The translations under genes were made by a program, and so were the position numbers. Below are positions 30,684-39,821 of a stretch of DNA of 64,000 nt, piece after piece (the stretch's first letter is position 1; every line of letters begins with the position of its first letter). Location: positions 25,331 to 89,330 of the forward strand of contig CAAGJW010000062.1 of the NCBI GenBank assembly GCA_900770215.1. Direction: 5' to 3'. The notes under the pieces are model-generated. The model was not told the DNA's origin, searched no databases, and saw only the letters and a program-made list of their open reading frames with translations. This DNA comes from Bacteroidales bacterium. GTDB lineage: Bacteria > Bacteroidota > Bacteroidia > Bacteroidales > Muribaculaceae.

Positions 30684-31457
30684 TTATTTAGTTGCATCAA
30701 CGTCTTTCAAGTCGCCCAGCGGGTACTTTTTGAACATATTCTCGACCATCCACTCGTTGGCCTTGACCGGGCTCATCTTCCAGCCGGTGTTGCAGGTGCT
30801 CACGATCTCGACGACCGATGTGCCCTTGCCCTCCATGCTGTTTTCAAAGGCCTTGCGTATTGCGGCTTTGGCCTTGCGCACGGCGGCGGGTGTGTGCACG
30901 GCCTGGCGTGTCACATAGCGGGTGCCGTCGAGCTGTGCCAGCAGCGGGGTGATGGCCAGCGGGTAGCCGTTGAGGTCGGCACGGCGGCCATAGGGGCAGG
31001 TGGCAGTCTTCTGGCCCAGCAGTGTGGTGGGGGCCATTTGGCCGCCCGTCATGCCGTAGATGGCGTTGTTGATAAAGATGATGGCTATGCTCTCGCCGCG
31101 GTTGCAGGCGTGTATCGACTCGCAAGTGCCTATTGCGGCAAAGTCGCCATCGCCCTGGTAGGTGAACACCAGCTTGTCGGGTTGCAAGCGCTTGATGGCC
31201 GTGGCCATTGCCGTGGCGCGGCCGTGGGCAGCCTCGACCCAATCGATGTCGATGTAGTTGTAGGCAAACACGGCGCAACCCACAGGCGACACGCCTATTG
31301 CATATCCCTCGGCGCCCATTTCCTCTATGACCTGGGCCACCAGCTTGTGCACCACGCCGTGGCTGCAGCCGGGGCAGTAGTGCATGTTACGTTCGTTAAG
31401 AAGCTTTGGTTTCTTGTAAACAAGATTTTCAGGCTTTATAATATCATTGATTTCCAT
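30684..31457 (-). CDS. 2-oxoacid:ferredoxin oxidoreductase, beta (thiamine diphosphate) subunit
   Basis: 257 residues. It contains HYCPGCSHGVVHK, the cluster-near motif, and the thiamine diphosphate motif GDGDFAAIGTCESIHACNRGESIAIIFINN (given in part), followed by YGMTGGQMAPTT. It binds TPP-Mg and with the alpha subunit forms the active site. Located between the alpha (59-base gap) and gamma (21-base gap) genes. Assignment to the VOR/KOR group rather than pyruvate:ferredoxin oxidoreductase rests on the split four-subunit layout. Confidence 0.92.
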   Translation of the reverse strand: MEINDIIKPENLVYKKPKLLNERNMHYCPGCSHGVVHKLVAQVIEEMGAEGYAIGVSPVGCAVFAYNYIDIDWVEAAHGRATAMATAIKRLQPDKLVFTYQGDGDFAAIGTCESIHACNRGESIAIIFINNAIYGMTGGQMAPTTLLGQKTATCPYGRRADLNGYPLAITPLLAQLDGTRYVTRQAVHTPAAVRKAKAAIRKAFENSMEGKGTSVVEIVSTCNTGWKMSPVKANEWMVENMFKKYPLGDLKDVDATK

Positions 31458-31516
31458 ATATTTGTCATTTTTAAGTTGTAACTGTTGAGTAACAAGCAGG
31501 AACAGAGGCCTGTGTG

Positions 31517-32605
31517 TTACTTGTTCACAATATTAAACTTTTGCTTCAATGCGTCGAGCACCTCGTCGGGGGTGGGCACATTGCCGCCCAGGCGGCCGTA
31601 GTGCTCCACGGGCACCTGGCAGTCGACGGCGAGTTTCACGTCTTCGATCATCTGGCCGGCGTCGAGCTCTTCTACCAGTATGCCTTTCACATTTTTGGCA
31701 GCTTGGCGCAGGTGCTCGTCGGGGAAGGGCCACAGGGTGATGGGTCTCACGAGGCCCACCTTGAGGCCTTGCTCGCGAGCGAGCTCCATCGTCTTCATGG
31801 TGATGCGGGCCTGGCTGCCGAAGGCAACGATCAGGTAGTCGGCATCGTCGCAGTTCACGAGCTCGCAGCGCTTCTCGTTTTTCTCGATTTCACGATAGGT
31901 GGCCTGGAATCGGTTGTTGTTGGCCTCCATCTTGTCGTCGTCGAGCTCAAGCGAGGTGATGATGTTGTTTTTGCGGCCCTTGGCTCCGTTCACTGCCCAT
32001 GGGCATTGCTTGCGTATCTGCTCCTCGGTGCGGCGCGGCCGTTGCTCGGGCAGCACCACTTTTTCCATGAGCTGTCCTATGAGGCCGTCGGCCAGTATCA
32101 TCGACAGGCAGCGGTACTTGAAGGCCAGGTCCCAGCCCAGTGCCACAAAGTCGGTCATCTCCTGCACGCTGCTCGGTGCCAGCACAATCATGTGGTAGTC
32201 GCCGTGGCCGCCGCCCTTGGTGGCCTGGAAATAGTCGGCCTGCGAGGGGTGAATAGTACCCAGACCCGGGCCTCCGCGCATCACGTTGACCAGCAGCGCT
32301 GGCACCTCGCTGGCTGCCATAAACGACACGCCCTCCTGCATCAGGCTGTAGCCTGGGCTCGAGGTCGACGTCATCACAGCCTTGCCGCAGCAGGCTCCGC
32401 CATATACCATGTTGATTGCAGCCACTTCGCTCTCGGCCTGAAGCACCACCATGCCAGTGGTGTCCCATGGCATTTCGGCTTCAAGTTTCTCAAGCACCTC
32501 GCTTTGCGGGGTGATAGGGTAGCCAAAGTAACCGTCGGCGCCATAGCGTATTGCTGCCATGGCCAGGGCTTCATTGCCCTTCATGAGTTTAACTTCTTCT
32601 TTCAT
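31517..32605 (-). CDS. 2-oxoacid:ferredoxin oxidoreductase, alpha subunit (VorB/KorA-like)
   Basis: 362 residues. The pyrimidine-binding part of the TPP enzyme has KGNEALAMAAIRYGADGYFGYPITPQSE, MVVLQAESEVAAINMVYG and TSTSSPGYSLMQEG, and domain II has VRPITLWPFPDEHL. The sequence is close in pattern to proteins annotated as 3-methyl-2-oxobutanoate dehydrogenase VorB in Bacteroidales; a 2-oxoglutarate enzyme is equally possible. It follows the ferredoxin-like subunit after 21 bases. Confidence 0.92.
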   Translation of the reverse strand: MKEEVKLMKGNEALAMAAIRYGADGYFGYPITPQSEVLEKLEAEMPWDTTGMVVLQAESEVAAINMVYGGACCGKAVMTSTSSPGYSLMQEGVSFMAASEVPALLVNVMRGGPGLGTIHPSQADYFQATKGGGHGDYHMIVLAPSSVQEMTDFVALGWDLAFKYRCLSMILADGLIGQLMEKVVLPEQRPRRTEEQIRKQCPWAVNGAKGRKNNIITSLELDDDKMEANNNRFQATYREIEKNEKRCELVNCDDADYLIVAFGSQARITMKTMELAREQGLKVGLVRPITLWPFPDEHLRQAAKNVKGILVEELDAGQMIEDVKLAVDCQVPVEHYGRLGGNVPTPDEVLDALKQKFNIVNK

Positions 32606-32626
32606 TTTCTTGATGTTTTAAAGCAA

Positions 32627-32857
32627 TTACTTTTCAACTACCCGATATACCTCGATGCAGGCATCGGGACACACTAACGCACAACTTTGGCAACCAATGC
32701 ACTCCTGGGGCACTGCCATGTAGGCATAATGGTAGCCGCGGTTGTTTACTTCTTTTTCCTGAAGACTCAGGACATGCTTAGGACACGCAACGACACACAG
32801 GCTGCAGCCTTTGCATCGCTCGGTGTTGACCGTAACAGCTCCTCTGATTTTCGGCAT
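32627..32857 (-). CDS. 2-oxoacid:ferredoxin oxidoreductase, delta (2x4Fe-4S) subunit
   Basis: 76 residues with two CxxCxxCxxxCP clusters: CKGCSLCVVACP near residue 15 and CIGCQSCALVCP near 53. It passes electrons from the TPP site to ferredoxin. It is the first gene of the operon, 43 bases after the promoter's -7 box. Confidence 0.92.
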   Translation of the reverse strand: MPKIRGAVTVNTERCKGCSLCVVACPKHVLSLQEKEVNNRGYHYAYMAVPQECIGCQSCALVCPDACIEVYRVVEK

Positions 32858-32900
32858 AAATTATAAAATTTAATTTTTTTTAGATTAGGTTAGTTAGTTG

Positions 32901-32931
32901 CAAATATAGTTTTTCTTCTGCAATTCCACAA
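32901..32931 (-). promoter_or_regulatory. Promoter of the 2-oxoacid oxidoreductase operon
   Basis: Minus strand: TTG (complement of 32929-32931), 20 bases, TATATTTG (complement of 32901-32908). Confidence 0.6.
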
Positions 32932-33047
32932 GTTTTGTTGCGCCACTTTTTTGGAGCAATTCAAAGAATTGTTGACGCAATGCTTGCCATAAACCATCCC
33001 TGCATTGCGCAGTCGCAAGATTATGGCTCGCGAGCGCACGGGGCTCG

Positions 33048-35594
33048 CTACTTGAGCTTGCCCAGCAGCGTGCGCAGCTCTTCGCCCAGGTTGATGGTGT
33101 AGCCTTGCTTGTAGTAGACGATGCGGTTAAACGTGTCGGCAACTATAAACACAGGCAGCTGGTCGCTGGAGAGCCTGAGCTCGCCTTTAAGGGCATTGAG
33201 TATCTTGTGATCGGGATCGACGCCATAGGTGATGCCCGCAGTGGGCAGGCCGTAGTCGCCAGCCTTGAACTTGCGCACCGCGGCTTCGTCTTCAAAGAGC
33301 AGCACCACTGGGCGGTCGATCTCGACCTTGGCAATGTCGCGCAGGGCGTGATTGCTGGGCTCCTGCCCCATGCTCACAATGCCCAGCACATAGTAGCCGC
33401 GGCCGGTGCACGAGAGCAGACTCACCGGTGTGGAGGCAATGGTGCACGCCTTGCTGTCGACCTGGTTGAAGCGCGACTCGCTGTCGAAGTTGCCTATCAC
33501 TGCCACCTGGTCGCTTGTGGCTTGCCGCATCGTGAGCGGCACGGTGGTGGTGCGGCCTGCCTCGATCTTGAACTCGCGCACTGTTGCCAGCACTGTGCCG
33601 CTGGCCATGCGGCTGCCGGTCACCAGCACATAGGTGCCCGTGTCGAGCCGTGCGCCGTGCTTGAAGGTCGATGCCCAGGTGCAGTTGTTCTCGTCATAGT
33701 TTTGCAGCACCAGGCGGCCGCCAGCCATCTTGCTTATGGTGAAGTGAATATAATAAGACAAGTCGTCGTGCAGCGGGGTGGGGGTGTAGTCGAGCACAAG
33801 CGTGCCCTGTGGGGTGGCTTTGGCCAGGCCGGCCTTGTCCCATTTCACATCGATCCAACTGTCGCTGCCGCTGTTGCGATACTGCACCTTGCCGGTCACG
33901 GCGTCTTTGCGGGCTTCAATGTCGAGACTGCGGGCCACGTCGACAAAGAAAATGTCGCGGCTGCGCTCGTCGGTGATGCGGTAGTTGTATACCCCTGTGG
34001 CCGATTGCGCGTAGCGCAGGGCCTTGGTGTCGGGATTGAGCCTGATGTTCTTTTTTATCCACTCCACGAGCAGTTGCGGGTTGGCCTTGAACCGAGTGGC
34101 CTCACTTGCAAACGCCTGCTCAAAGTAGTGCTTGTAAGGGCGCAATGGCTCGGCCTCGACCCGGGGCGAGAGCTGGCTGCTGCGGGCTGTCATGTTGTCG
34201 TCGAGCACTTGCATGGTCACGTCGCGCAAGTCCTTGTCGGTGAGTGTGCCCAGCAGTTTCAATGCTCGCTCTTCCTGATCCTTGTACTTGTTGAGAAACT
34301 CGAGTATCACCCTATGGTTGCCACGCGATTTCACCAGATAGGTGCGTTGCGCCTCGGGATAGGCCAGGGCCTTGTCGGGGGTGATGAAGGTGGCTGTGTA
34401 GGCATTGCGCATTGAGTCTTCCTGCTCGAGGCGCTGCTTGTTGCGGGCTGCCAGTGCGGCAGGCACAGTGGGCAGCACGGGGTGCTCGGGCGGCGGCACA
34501 ATGTCGATCGAATCGGGCAGGGCGGTGTGGGGCGCGATCTTGACGGTGAGCGCGGTGTCCTTGCCAAATGTGGCTTTGACCCACCCATACTGGCCGTCGC
34601 GGCTTGCCCACACGAGCATGTCGCCCTTGCCGGCAGTGAGACTCACGTGGCCTGCGGCGTCGGCCCACTTGGTGACGGCAGTGTAAAACTCGGCATAGTT
34701 GTAAATCTTAAATTCCACGCGGGCATTAGGCACAGGCTTGCCCTGGGCATCGACGATGCTGAATTGTATCTTGGCTGTTGCGGCATAGTTGCCCACGAGA
34801 TTCACCTCGGTGTAGTTGCTTGTCTTGAGCACGGTCTCTTCGGGACCGTCGTAGTCGCCAAAGACGCGCGTGTGCATGAGCAACGCCCGCGATGCAGGGG
34901 CGTTGAACCACCCCAGGTTGAGCACGGCCTCGGGCTCGCAAGCCCCCATAAACCACCACTTGCCGTCGGCCCAAGCCTCGACCCAAGCATGGTTGTCGTC
35001 GGTGTGGGCCCAACGCGGGGTATAGACTTGACGGGCTGGGATGCCCACTGCACGCAGTGCCGCCACGGTGAGTGTGCTCTCCTCGCCGCAACGTCCTGTA
35101 GCCGTCTTCACGCTCTGCAGCGGCGACGAGGTGCGCGAGTCGCTGGGCTGGTAGGTCACGTGCTCGTGGCACCAGTGGTTCACCTCGAGTATGGCATCTT
35201 TCATGCTCAGGTTTTTCACCCGATCTTTCAGCTGCTTGTAGAATACAAGCCTGGCGCTGTCGAGGGGCTCGTTGTTGACTCGCAGTGGCAGCACAAAGTG
35301 CATGAAGATATCGCGGGGTATCGTTTTCCCCCAGGGCATTTGCTCGCGAGTGAGCAGGGTCTGCCTCACGTTGGTAATATAGAAGTTCTGGCTGTAGTCG
35401 GTCACGTCGCACAAGGGGGCATAGGCGTAGAGAAAGTGCAGCGCCTGTCGCTCCTCGCTGTTCAGTCCTCTCTCGTCGAGCTTGAAGCCCACAAGCTGCT
35501 GCTTGGCCATATAGGTACTGTCGATATTGGCACCGGTTGCGGCTTGGATGAAAAAAAGAGAAATCAAAGCAACAATAGTGATTTTCGCTCTCAT
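33048..35594 (-). CDS. Secreted transglutaminase-like protein
   Basis: 848 residues. The start is placed at the complement of 35592-35594, giving the signal peptide MRAKITIVALISLFFIQAATG; an upstream in-frame ATG would only add a non-hydrophobic leader. A transglutaminase-like domain spans about residues 90-250 with ATGRCGEESTLTVAALRAVG (catalytic Cys) and HTDDNHAWVEAWADGKWW (catalytic His), plus an acidic residue downstream. The remaining 600 residues are beta-rich, with a carboxypeptidase-regulatory-like segment (NARVEFKIYNYAEFYTAVTKWADAAGHVSL) and a C-terminal TlpA-like flavour (VFIVADTFNRIVYYKQGYTINLGEELRTLLG). The role is probably periplasmic peptide or protein processing; the substrate is unknown. 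Confidence 0.8.
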   Translation of the reverse strand: MRAKITIVALISLFFIQAATGANIDSTYMAKQQLVGFKLDERGLNSEERQALHFLYAYAPLCDVTDYSQNFYITNVRQTLLTREQMPWGKTIPRDIFMHFVLPLRVNNEPLDSARLVFYKQLKDRVKNLSMKDAILEVNHWCHEHVTYQPSDSRTSSPLQSVKTATGRCGEESTLTVAALRAVGIPARQVYTPRWAHTDDNHAWVEAWADGKWWFMGACEPEAVLNLGWFNAPASRALLMHTRVFGDYDGPEETVLKTSNYTEVNLVGNYAATAKIQFSIVDAQGKPVPNARVEFKIYNYAEFYTAVTKWADAAGHVSLTAGKGDMLVWASRDGQYGWVKATFGKDTALTVKIAPHTALPDSIDIVPPPEHPVLPTVPAALAARNKQRLEQEDSMRNAYTATFITPDKALAYPEAQRTYLVKSRGNHRVILEFLNKYKDQEERALKLLGTLTDKDLRDVTMQVLDDNMTARSSQLSPRVEAEPLRPYKHYFEQAFASEATRFKANPQLLVEWIKKNIRLNPDTKALRYAQSATGVYNYRITDERSRDIFFVDVARSLDIEARKDAVTGKVQYRNSGSDSWIDVKWDKAGLAKATPQGTLVLDYTPTPLHDDLSYYIHFTISKMAGGRLVLQNYDENNCTWASTFKHGARLDTGTYVLVTGSRMASGTVLATVREFKIEAGRTTTVPLTMRQATSDQVAVIGNFDSESRFNQVDSKACTIASTPVSLLSCTGRGYYVLGIVSMGQEPSNHALRDIAKVEIDRPVVLLFEDEAAVRKFKAGDYGLPTAGITYGVDPDHKILNALKGELRLSSDQLPVFIVADTFNRIVYYKQGYTINLGEELRTLLGKLK

Positions 35595-35614
35595 GTGTCG
35601 TTTAGTTTTAAGTG

Positions 35615-35654
35615 AAAAAAGTGAGTGCCTCCCACCACTGGAGGAGACACTCAC
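35615..35654 (-). terminator. Terminator hairpin in front of the transglutaminase gene
   Basis: GTGAGTG (35621-35627) plus CTCC pairs with GGAG plus CACTCAC (35648-35654); on the minus strand six T's follow. It ends the SPFH operon, but also lies between a -7 box TACCTTTG (complement of 35654-35661) and the transglutaminase start, so it could act as an attenuator. Confidence 0.7.
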
Positions 35655-35856
35655 AAAGGTAAGAATTTATTTTACAAAAAGAATGTTTTTGTAAAAAAAA
35701 ACAACGTTAGGGAACGCTTTTGATCCTTTAGGAAGCGATTTTTATTTCACTGCTTCTCTGCCATTTACAATGCCGATGCCGCGAGCTGTGCTTTATTTCA
35801 ACGTGACGTGTGCAATCGTGATGCTTCTTGATTCTATTAAAAAATAGTGTTGTCCG

Positions 35857-37020
35857 TCAGTCCTTGAGAAGCAGGTTTTTCTTGTCATCGCCTGAATTGC
35901 TCTCGATGGCTTTTTTCACAGCTTCCCAGTCGCTGGGCTTGCCTATTTTCTTGATCACCTTGATTGCAGCGTTTCGTGCCAGCCAGTTGGCATTGGTGTC
36001 CTTGGCAATGTCGCTCATCACGGCCACATACTCCTCGGGCTTGAAATAGGTGGCTTTGCTGCGCCATTGGGCATAGTTGGACTCGGCCTGAGTGGCAAGT
36101 TCGCCCACGCTGTTCCATGCCGGGTCGTCGTTGGTGCGCGGAGTTTTCTTGAAATAGGCGAGGGTAGCCTCGTAGGCTTCTTTGCAGGTCTGCTTGTGGA
36201 AGGGGTAGTCGTACCATAGGTAGTAGAGGCTTTCCACGCAGTCGCTGTGCAGTTTCACTTTGGCGGGGTCGTTGAGCGCCTTCACCAGTTCGGGCACAAG
36301 AGTGGGGTCGTGCAGCTTGCCGCAAGAGCGGTACATGGCCTTCTGCACATCGGGGTCCCTGTCGTTCATCAGCTTTAGCACAGCCTCTTTGGCACCTTTC
36401 ACGCCCTCGGTCCACGAGTTGCCTATGGCATAGGCGCACTGGGTGCGAATGGCGGGGTGCTTGTTCTCGACTTGAGAGAAGATGAACTCGGCCACTGCCG
36501 GCTGCTTCATCTCGTTGGACAGCGTCTTGATGCCGCAGTTTATCACATAGTCGTTTTTCTCTTCTTTGAGCATTTTCACAAGCTCGTTGCAGTCGTTGCT
36601 GGAGGTGCCGAAAATCGACCTGAAGCTGCTCAGGATGTATCCTCTCACTTGTGGATACTCGTTGGTCAGGAGTTTCTTGTCGATTTCCTTGGCATTGTCG
36701 GGAGCCTTGTGGTCCTTCATGATCTCCGACCGTGCGCTTGCCACGGGGTTGTTGTCGAGTTCGAGCTTGTCCTTGTCGATGCCCACCTTGGAGTAGGCGA
36801 GTATCAGAGCTTCATATTCAACATCGGTGAGCACGTCTTTGCTCTTTATCATGCTCACGAGCCCTTCTTTGGTGAAGTCTACGCTGTTGAGCAGTTTCAT
36901 GGCCGGGCTGTCGTTGCCGGCCTCAGGATTTTCCATGCCTCCCTTGTCTTTGGCATGGAAACACGAGGCGAGGAGTGCTGAAAGTGTAATAGTTGCGAGA
37001 ATTAAGACTGTCTTTTTCAT
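35857..37020 (-). CDS. HEAT-repeat lipoprotein
   Basis: 387 residues. Lipoprotein signal MKKTVLILATITLSALLASC (Cys20). From about residue 120 on there are alpha-alpha repeats of HEAT/ARM type (e.g. PAIRTQCAYAIGNSWTEGVKGAKEAVLKLM, DPDVQKAMYRSCGKLHDPTLVPELVKAL, NWLARNAAIKVIKKIG). It is a scaffold-type protein in the cell envelope with no catalytic motif. It lies 44 bases after the zinc-ribbon gene, so it is the third gene of the SPFH operon; the partner is unknown. Confidence 0.82.
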   Translation of the reverse strand: MKKTVLILATITLSALLASCFHAKDKGGMENPEAGNDSPAMKLLNSVDFTKEGLVSMIKSKDVLTDVEYEALILAYSKVGIDKDKLELDNNPVASARSEIMKDHKAPDNAKEIDKKLLTNEYPQVRGYILSSFRSIFGTSSNDCNELVKMLKEEKNDYVINCGIKTLSNEMKQPAVAEFIFSQVENKHPAIRTQCAYAIGNSWTEGVKGAKEAVLKLMNDRDPDVQKAMYRSCGKLHDPTLVPELVKALNDPAKVKLHSDCVESLYYLWYDYPFHKQTCKEAYEATLAYFKKTPRTNDDPAWNSVGELATQAESNYAQWRSKATYFKPEEYVAVMSDIAKDTNANWLARNAAIKVIKKIGKPSDWEAVKKAIESNSGDDKKNLLLKD

Positions 37021-37064
37021 TTTTGCTTTGATTTATAAGTTGTTGGTTGTTATGTTTTTTTATT

Positions 37065-38177
37065 TCATTGGAAGTAGAAGTAGAGGAGCGTGCCTGCGAT
37101 GATGAGCGCGACGATGATGGTGATGGCTACCTTCACCATGCTCTTGGGGTAGTTGCCTTCCACCTCGCCAGTGCGGCCGTTGACCACAAACTGGTAGATC
37201 TTGCCCTTGTAGGTGTAGGAGCTTATCCATATGGGCAGCAGCAGGTGCTTGAACGTGATGTCGCCATAGTCGGTGTCGCACCAGTCGATGCGCTGGTCGG
37301 TGCCACCTATGTCACTCCTGATTTCATGATCGATCTCGCTGTCCATTTTCTGCTTGGCTATCTCGGCAGCCTCCACAAAGTCCTTGGTGTAGAGCTCGGT
37401 TTCAAAGCCGCTCAGAAACTCCTCGTTGTAGTCCACGCAATTTTCCAGGTCCCATTTCACGAGTTCGTTGATAATGCCGGGGGGCAGCGTGTCGCTGGCG
37501 GGCACGAGCAGGTTTTCAAAGTCGACGACCACTTCGCCCTCCACGTCGTGCCACTCGGTGTAGCTCACTGTTTCCTCTTTGCCGTTCACCCTCTTGACCT
37601 TGGTGGCCGAGCGTCCCTGCTGTCCTTTATATCTGGTCTCGGTCTCGGCGTCGTAGGCCCAGTAAGGCATATATACGCCCTGGAAAGCCTTGGTGTCGGC
37701 AGCGTTCTTGCGCAGTTCGCCAGGGGCATACCACTTGCCTTTGATCCATTTTTTGTAGGCTTCGCGGCCTGCTTTCTTCCCTATGCTGAATGGGAGCATA
37801 TACTCGGGCTTCCATGCCCGCCGCGAGTGAGCGTCGGTCAACACCAGGCTGCTGCCGCAGAAGGCGCACCGGGCCGATGTGATGTTTTCGGCCACCGCTG
37901 TCGTGGCGCCGCATTGTTGGCACTTGATTTCGGTCACTGTCGTGGTGTTGATTCCTTCCTTGAGCATGTCGGCGCAATCGACCGAGCATTTTTCAAGACT
38001 GTGGCTGGTGAGCGCAACGGGGGTCGTGTCGATCGCTTTCTCGTAGCCGCAGTACATGCACTTGAGTGCACCGCTCTCGGGCGAGTATTGCATTGTGCCG
38101 CTGCACGAGGGGCATTTCGTCTGCAGGGCGTCGCCTATCGGGGCTTTCTCCTTTTCTATATCATGATCTTCATTCAT
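37065..38177 (-). CDS. Zinc-ribbon protein with C-terminal membrane anchor
   Basis: 370 residues. Three Cys pairs with ribbon spacing: CPSCSGTMQY...CMYC (about 22-43), CQQC...CAFC (about 85-107), so two zinc ribbons. The middle part has HSRRAWKPEYMLPFSIGKKAGREAYKKW, FQGVYMPYWAYDAETETRYKGQQG and ITFKHLLLPIWISSYTYKGKIYQFVVNGRTGEVEG, typical of the family often mis-annotated as primosomal or TFIIB-like. A single membrane helix, VAITIIVALIIAGTLLYFYF, ends the protein. It lies between the SPFH and HEAT genes. The pairing of this family with SPFH/YdjI-like proteins is common; the function is unknown. Confidence 0.82.
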   Translation of the reverse strand: MNEDHDIEKEKAPIGDALQTKCPSCSGTMQYSPESGALKCMYCGYEKAIDTTPVALTSHSLEKCSVDCADMLKEGINTTTVTEIKCQQCGATTAVAENITSARCAFCGSSLVLTDAHSRRAWKPEYMLPFSIGKKAGREAYKKWIKGKWYAPGELRKNAADTKAFQGVYMPYWAYDAETETRYKGQQGRSATKVKRVNGKEETVSYTEWHDVEGEVVVDFENLLVPASDTLPPGIINELVKWDLENCVDYNEEFLSGFETELYTKDFVEAAEIAKQKMDSEIDHEIRSDIGGTDQRIDWCDTDYGDITFKHLLLPIWISSYTYKGKIYQFVVNGRTGEVEGNYPKSMVKVAITIIVALIIAGTLLYFYFQ

Positions 38178-38231
38178 TGCTCTATACAGTTTTGTGATGG
38201 TTAACTACGATGGGTTTATTTCTCGTGGCAG

Positions 38232-39398
38232 TTACATTGCCGGCGCTGGCGGTGGTGGTGGTGGCGGTGTGTTGCTTGTAAAGAGCTGGCTCAGTGCCTG
38301 TACCGTGCCTGCTGCCGCCCATGCAGCCATGCCTTGCGTCCACACCATTGTGTCGCTCTTGAGCTGGCCCTGCTGTGCCATCTGCATGAGTTGCTGCATG
38401 TTGAAGGGACCGCTTTGTGCTCCGTTCACGGCCATGTAGTAGCTGGGTTGTGGTGCTATGGGTGGCGGTGCCATGGCTGGCGCTTGTTGCAAGGGTTGTG
38501 CCATTTGGTTGGTTACTTGTTGCGCCATGGCTAGCCCCATGCCCATGCCCATTGCTCCGCTTGCTAGGCCGTTGTTGCTGCCCATGGGATTGTTGGCCCC
38601 ATCCTCGAGCGAGTTGGCAAATTGCATCTGCGTGTAGGCGTTCATGTTGCCGGGATTGACTTGCCCGCTGCCTATGATGCCCATGCTCGTGCGGTGGTCG
38701 AGGGCTTTCTCCACAGCCTCGGGCAGCGAGATGTTCTCGACGAGAAACTTGGTGAGGTCGATGCCGTAGTCGTCAAATTCCTTTTTCAGGTATTCCTTGA
38801 GGGCCTCTGAGAACTCGTTGAGGTTGGCAGCGAGGTCAAGGGCAGCAATCTTTGACTCGGCCAGGTAGTCGGTAAACTTGGTGATGATGTGGTTGCGCAG
38901 CTGCTCGCCCACCATGTCGGTAGTGTAGTTGCCGCTGGTGCCGGCCACGCCTTTCATAAACTTGGTGGGGTCGCTTTGCACCTGGAAACAGTAGGAACCG
39001 AACGCCCTCAGGCGTATGGGGCCAAACTCGGGGTCGCGCAGTGTGATAGGGTTGGGCGTGCCCCAGCGCAGGTTGAGAAACTGCTTGGTGTTGACAAAGT
39101 ACACATCGACCTTAAACGGCGAGTTGAACCCGTATTTCCACCCCTTGAGCGTGGTGAGGATGGGCATGTTGCTTGTCGTGAGCTCGTAGCGGCCAGGCTG
39201 GTAGATGTCGGCAAACTGGCCTTCATTCACCAGCACTGCCACTTGGCTTTCGCGCACGGTGAGCTGTGCGCCGTTTTTGATCTCGGCTTGATAGCGGGGA
39301 AATCGCCACACCATGGTGTCGGCGGTGTCGGCGGTCCACTCAATGATGTCGATAAACTCATTGAGCACTTTTTCTTTAAATGAATTAAATAGTCCCAT
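38232..39398 (-). CDS. SPFH-domain protein with C-terminal GYF_2 domain
   Basis: 388 residues. Residues 1-230 match the SPFH (YdjI/virion-core-like) family: DTMVWRFPRYQAEIKNGAQLTVRESQVAVLVNEG (given in part), LRAFGSYCFQVQSDP and GIDLTKFLVENISLPEAVEKALD. A Gly/Met/Asn-rich, Ala- and Gln-rich linker follows, then a GYF_2-type domain (YYMAVNGAQSGPFNMQQLMQ, MVWTQGMAAWAAAG, about 315-370) and a PPPPPPPAPAM tail. SPFH proteins make membrane-associated oligomers and GYF domains bind proline-rich peptides, so self-association through its own Pro tail is possible (inference). First gene of a three-gene operon with a promoter at 39586-39616. Confidence 0.85.
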   Translation of the reverse strand: MGLFNSFKEKVLNEFIDIIEWTADTADTMVWRFPRYQAEIKNGAQLTVRESQVAVLVNEGQFADIYQPGRYELTTSNMPILTTLKGWKYGFNSPFKVDVYFVNTKQFLNLRWGTPNPITLRDPEFGPIRLRAFGSYCFQVQSDPTKFMKGVAGTSGNYTTDMVGEQLRNHIITKFTDYLAESKIAALDLAANLNEFSEALKEYLKKEFDDYGIDLTKFLVENISLPEAVEKALDHRTSMGIIGSGQVNPGNMNAYTQMQFANSLEDGANNPMGSNNGLASGAMGMGMGLAMAQQVTNQMAQPLQQAPAMAPPPIAPQPSYYMAVNGAQSGPFNMQQLMQMAQQGQLKSDTMVWTQGMAAWAAAGTVQALSQLFTSNTPPPPPPPAPAM

Positions 39399-39713
39399 AA
39401 TGTTGTTTTTATTGTGATAAGTATATGCAATGGTGGCAATAGCCCTTGCAGTGGAGCCATTGCAACTGTTGTGGCTGTGCCTGAGAATTTATGGGAAATC
39501 TTCATGCTTTTCTATTCTATATCTTTTCTATTTCTCTGCTTCGATGCCGTACAGGACCGTACACCGATGCCCATAAAATTCGATGCAAATATAACAAAAA
39601 GCAGCAAATAGTCAAATAAAAACCGCAAAAAATTGAGTTTTTTGAAGTAAAAACTGCACAATCTTAATTTTAATCTCGTGATCGCTGTTTTAGGCTTCAC
39701 TTCTAATGCGCAG
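39399..39713. other. Intergenic region between the SPFH operon and ars genes
   Basis: It holds the SPFH promoter and a roughly 180-base 5' leader on the minus strand. On the plus side, the sequence just before the arsD remnant is AT-rich and shows no matching ars promoter or ArsR-type operator that I can recognise. Confidence 0.5.
39586..39616 (-). promoter_or_regulatory. Promoter of the SPFH operon
   Basis: Minus strand: TTTG (complement of 39613-39616), 19 bases, TATATTTG (complement of 39586-39593). It leaves a leader of about 180 bases before the ATG at 39398. Confidence 0.55.
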
Positions 39714-39821
39714 ATGAGCGAGTGGACTGGCAAGAATCTTATCCTTGTCCCCGTCAATCAGAATTCTTGCTGCTGCGGAGAGGCAGACTCGAAGAAGAAT
39801 GGAGGATGCTGCTGTTGCTAA
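39714..39821 (+). pseudogene. arsD: arsD remnant (C-terminal end only)
   Basis: A 35-codon frame starting at 39714 reads MSEWTGKNLILVPVNQNSCC and then CGEADSKKNGGCCCC. The Cys-rich end and the preceding SEWTG match the C-terminal tail of ArsD, the metallochaperone that hands arsenite to ArsA. The roughly 80 residues that should precede it, including the thioredoxin-like fold and its Cys pair, are missing: the frame is closed by a stop at 39648-39650 and the upstream DNA is unrelated AT-rich sequence. It lies 14 bases before arsA. It could be expressed as a short Cys-rich peptide, but truncation of arsD by deletion or recombination is more likely. Confidence 0.6.

Noticed and set aside
32894..33142. 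A short minus-strand open frame before the oxidoreductase operon
   Set aside because: It overlaps the end of the transglutaminase gene and the operon promoter and has no recognisable sequence.
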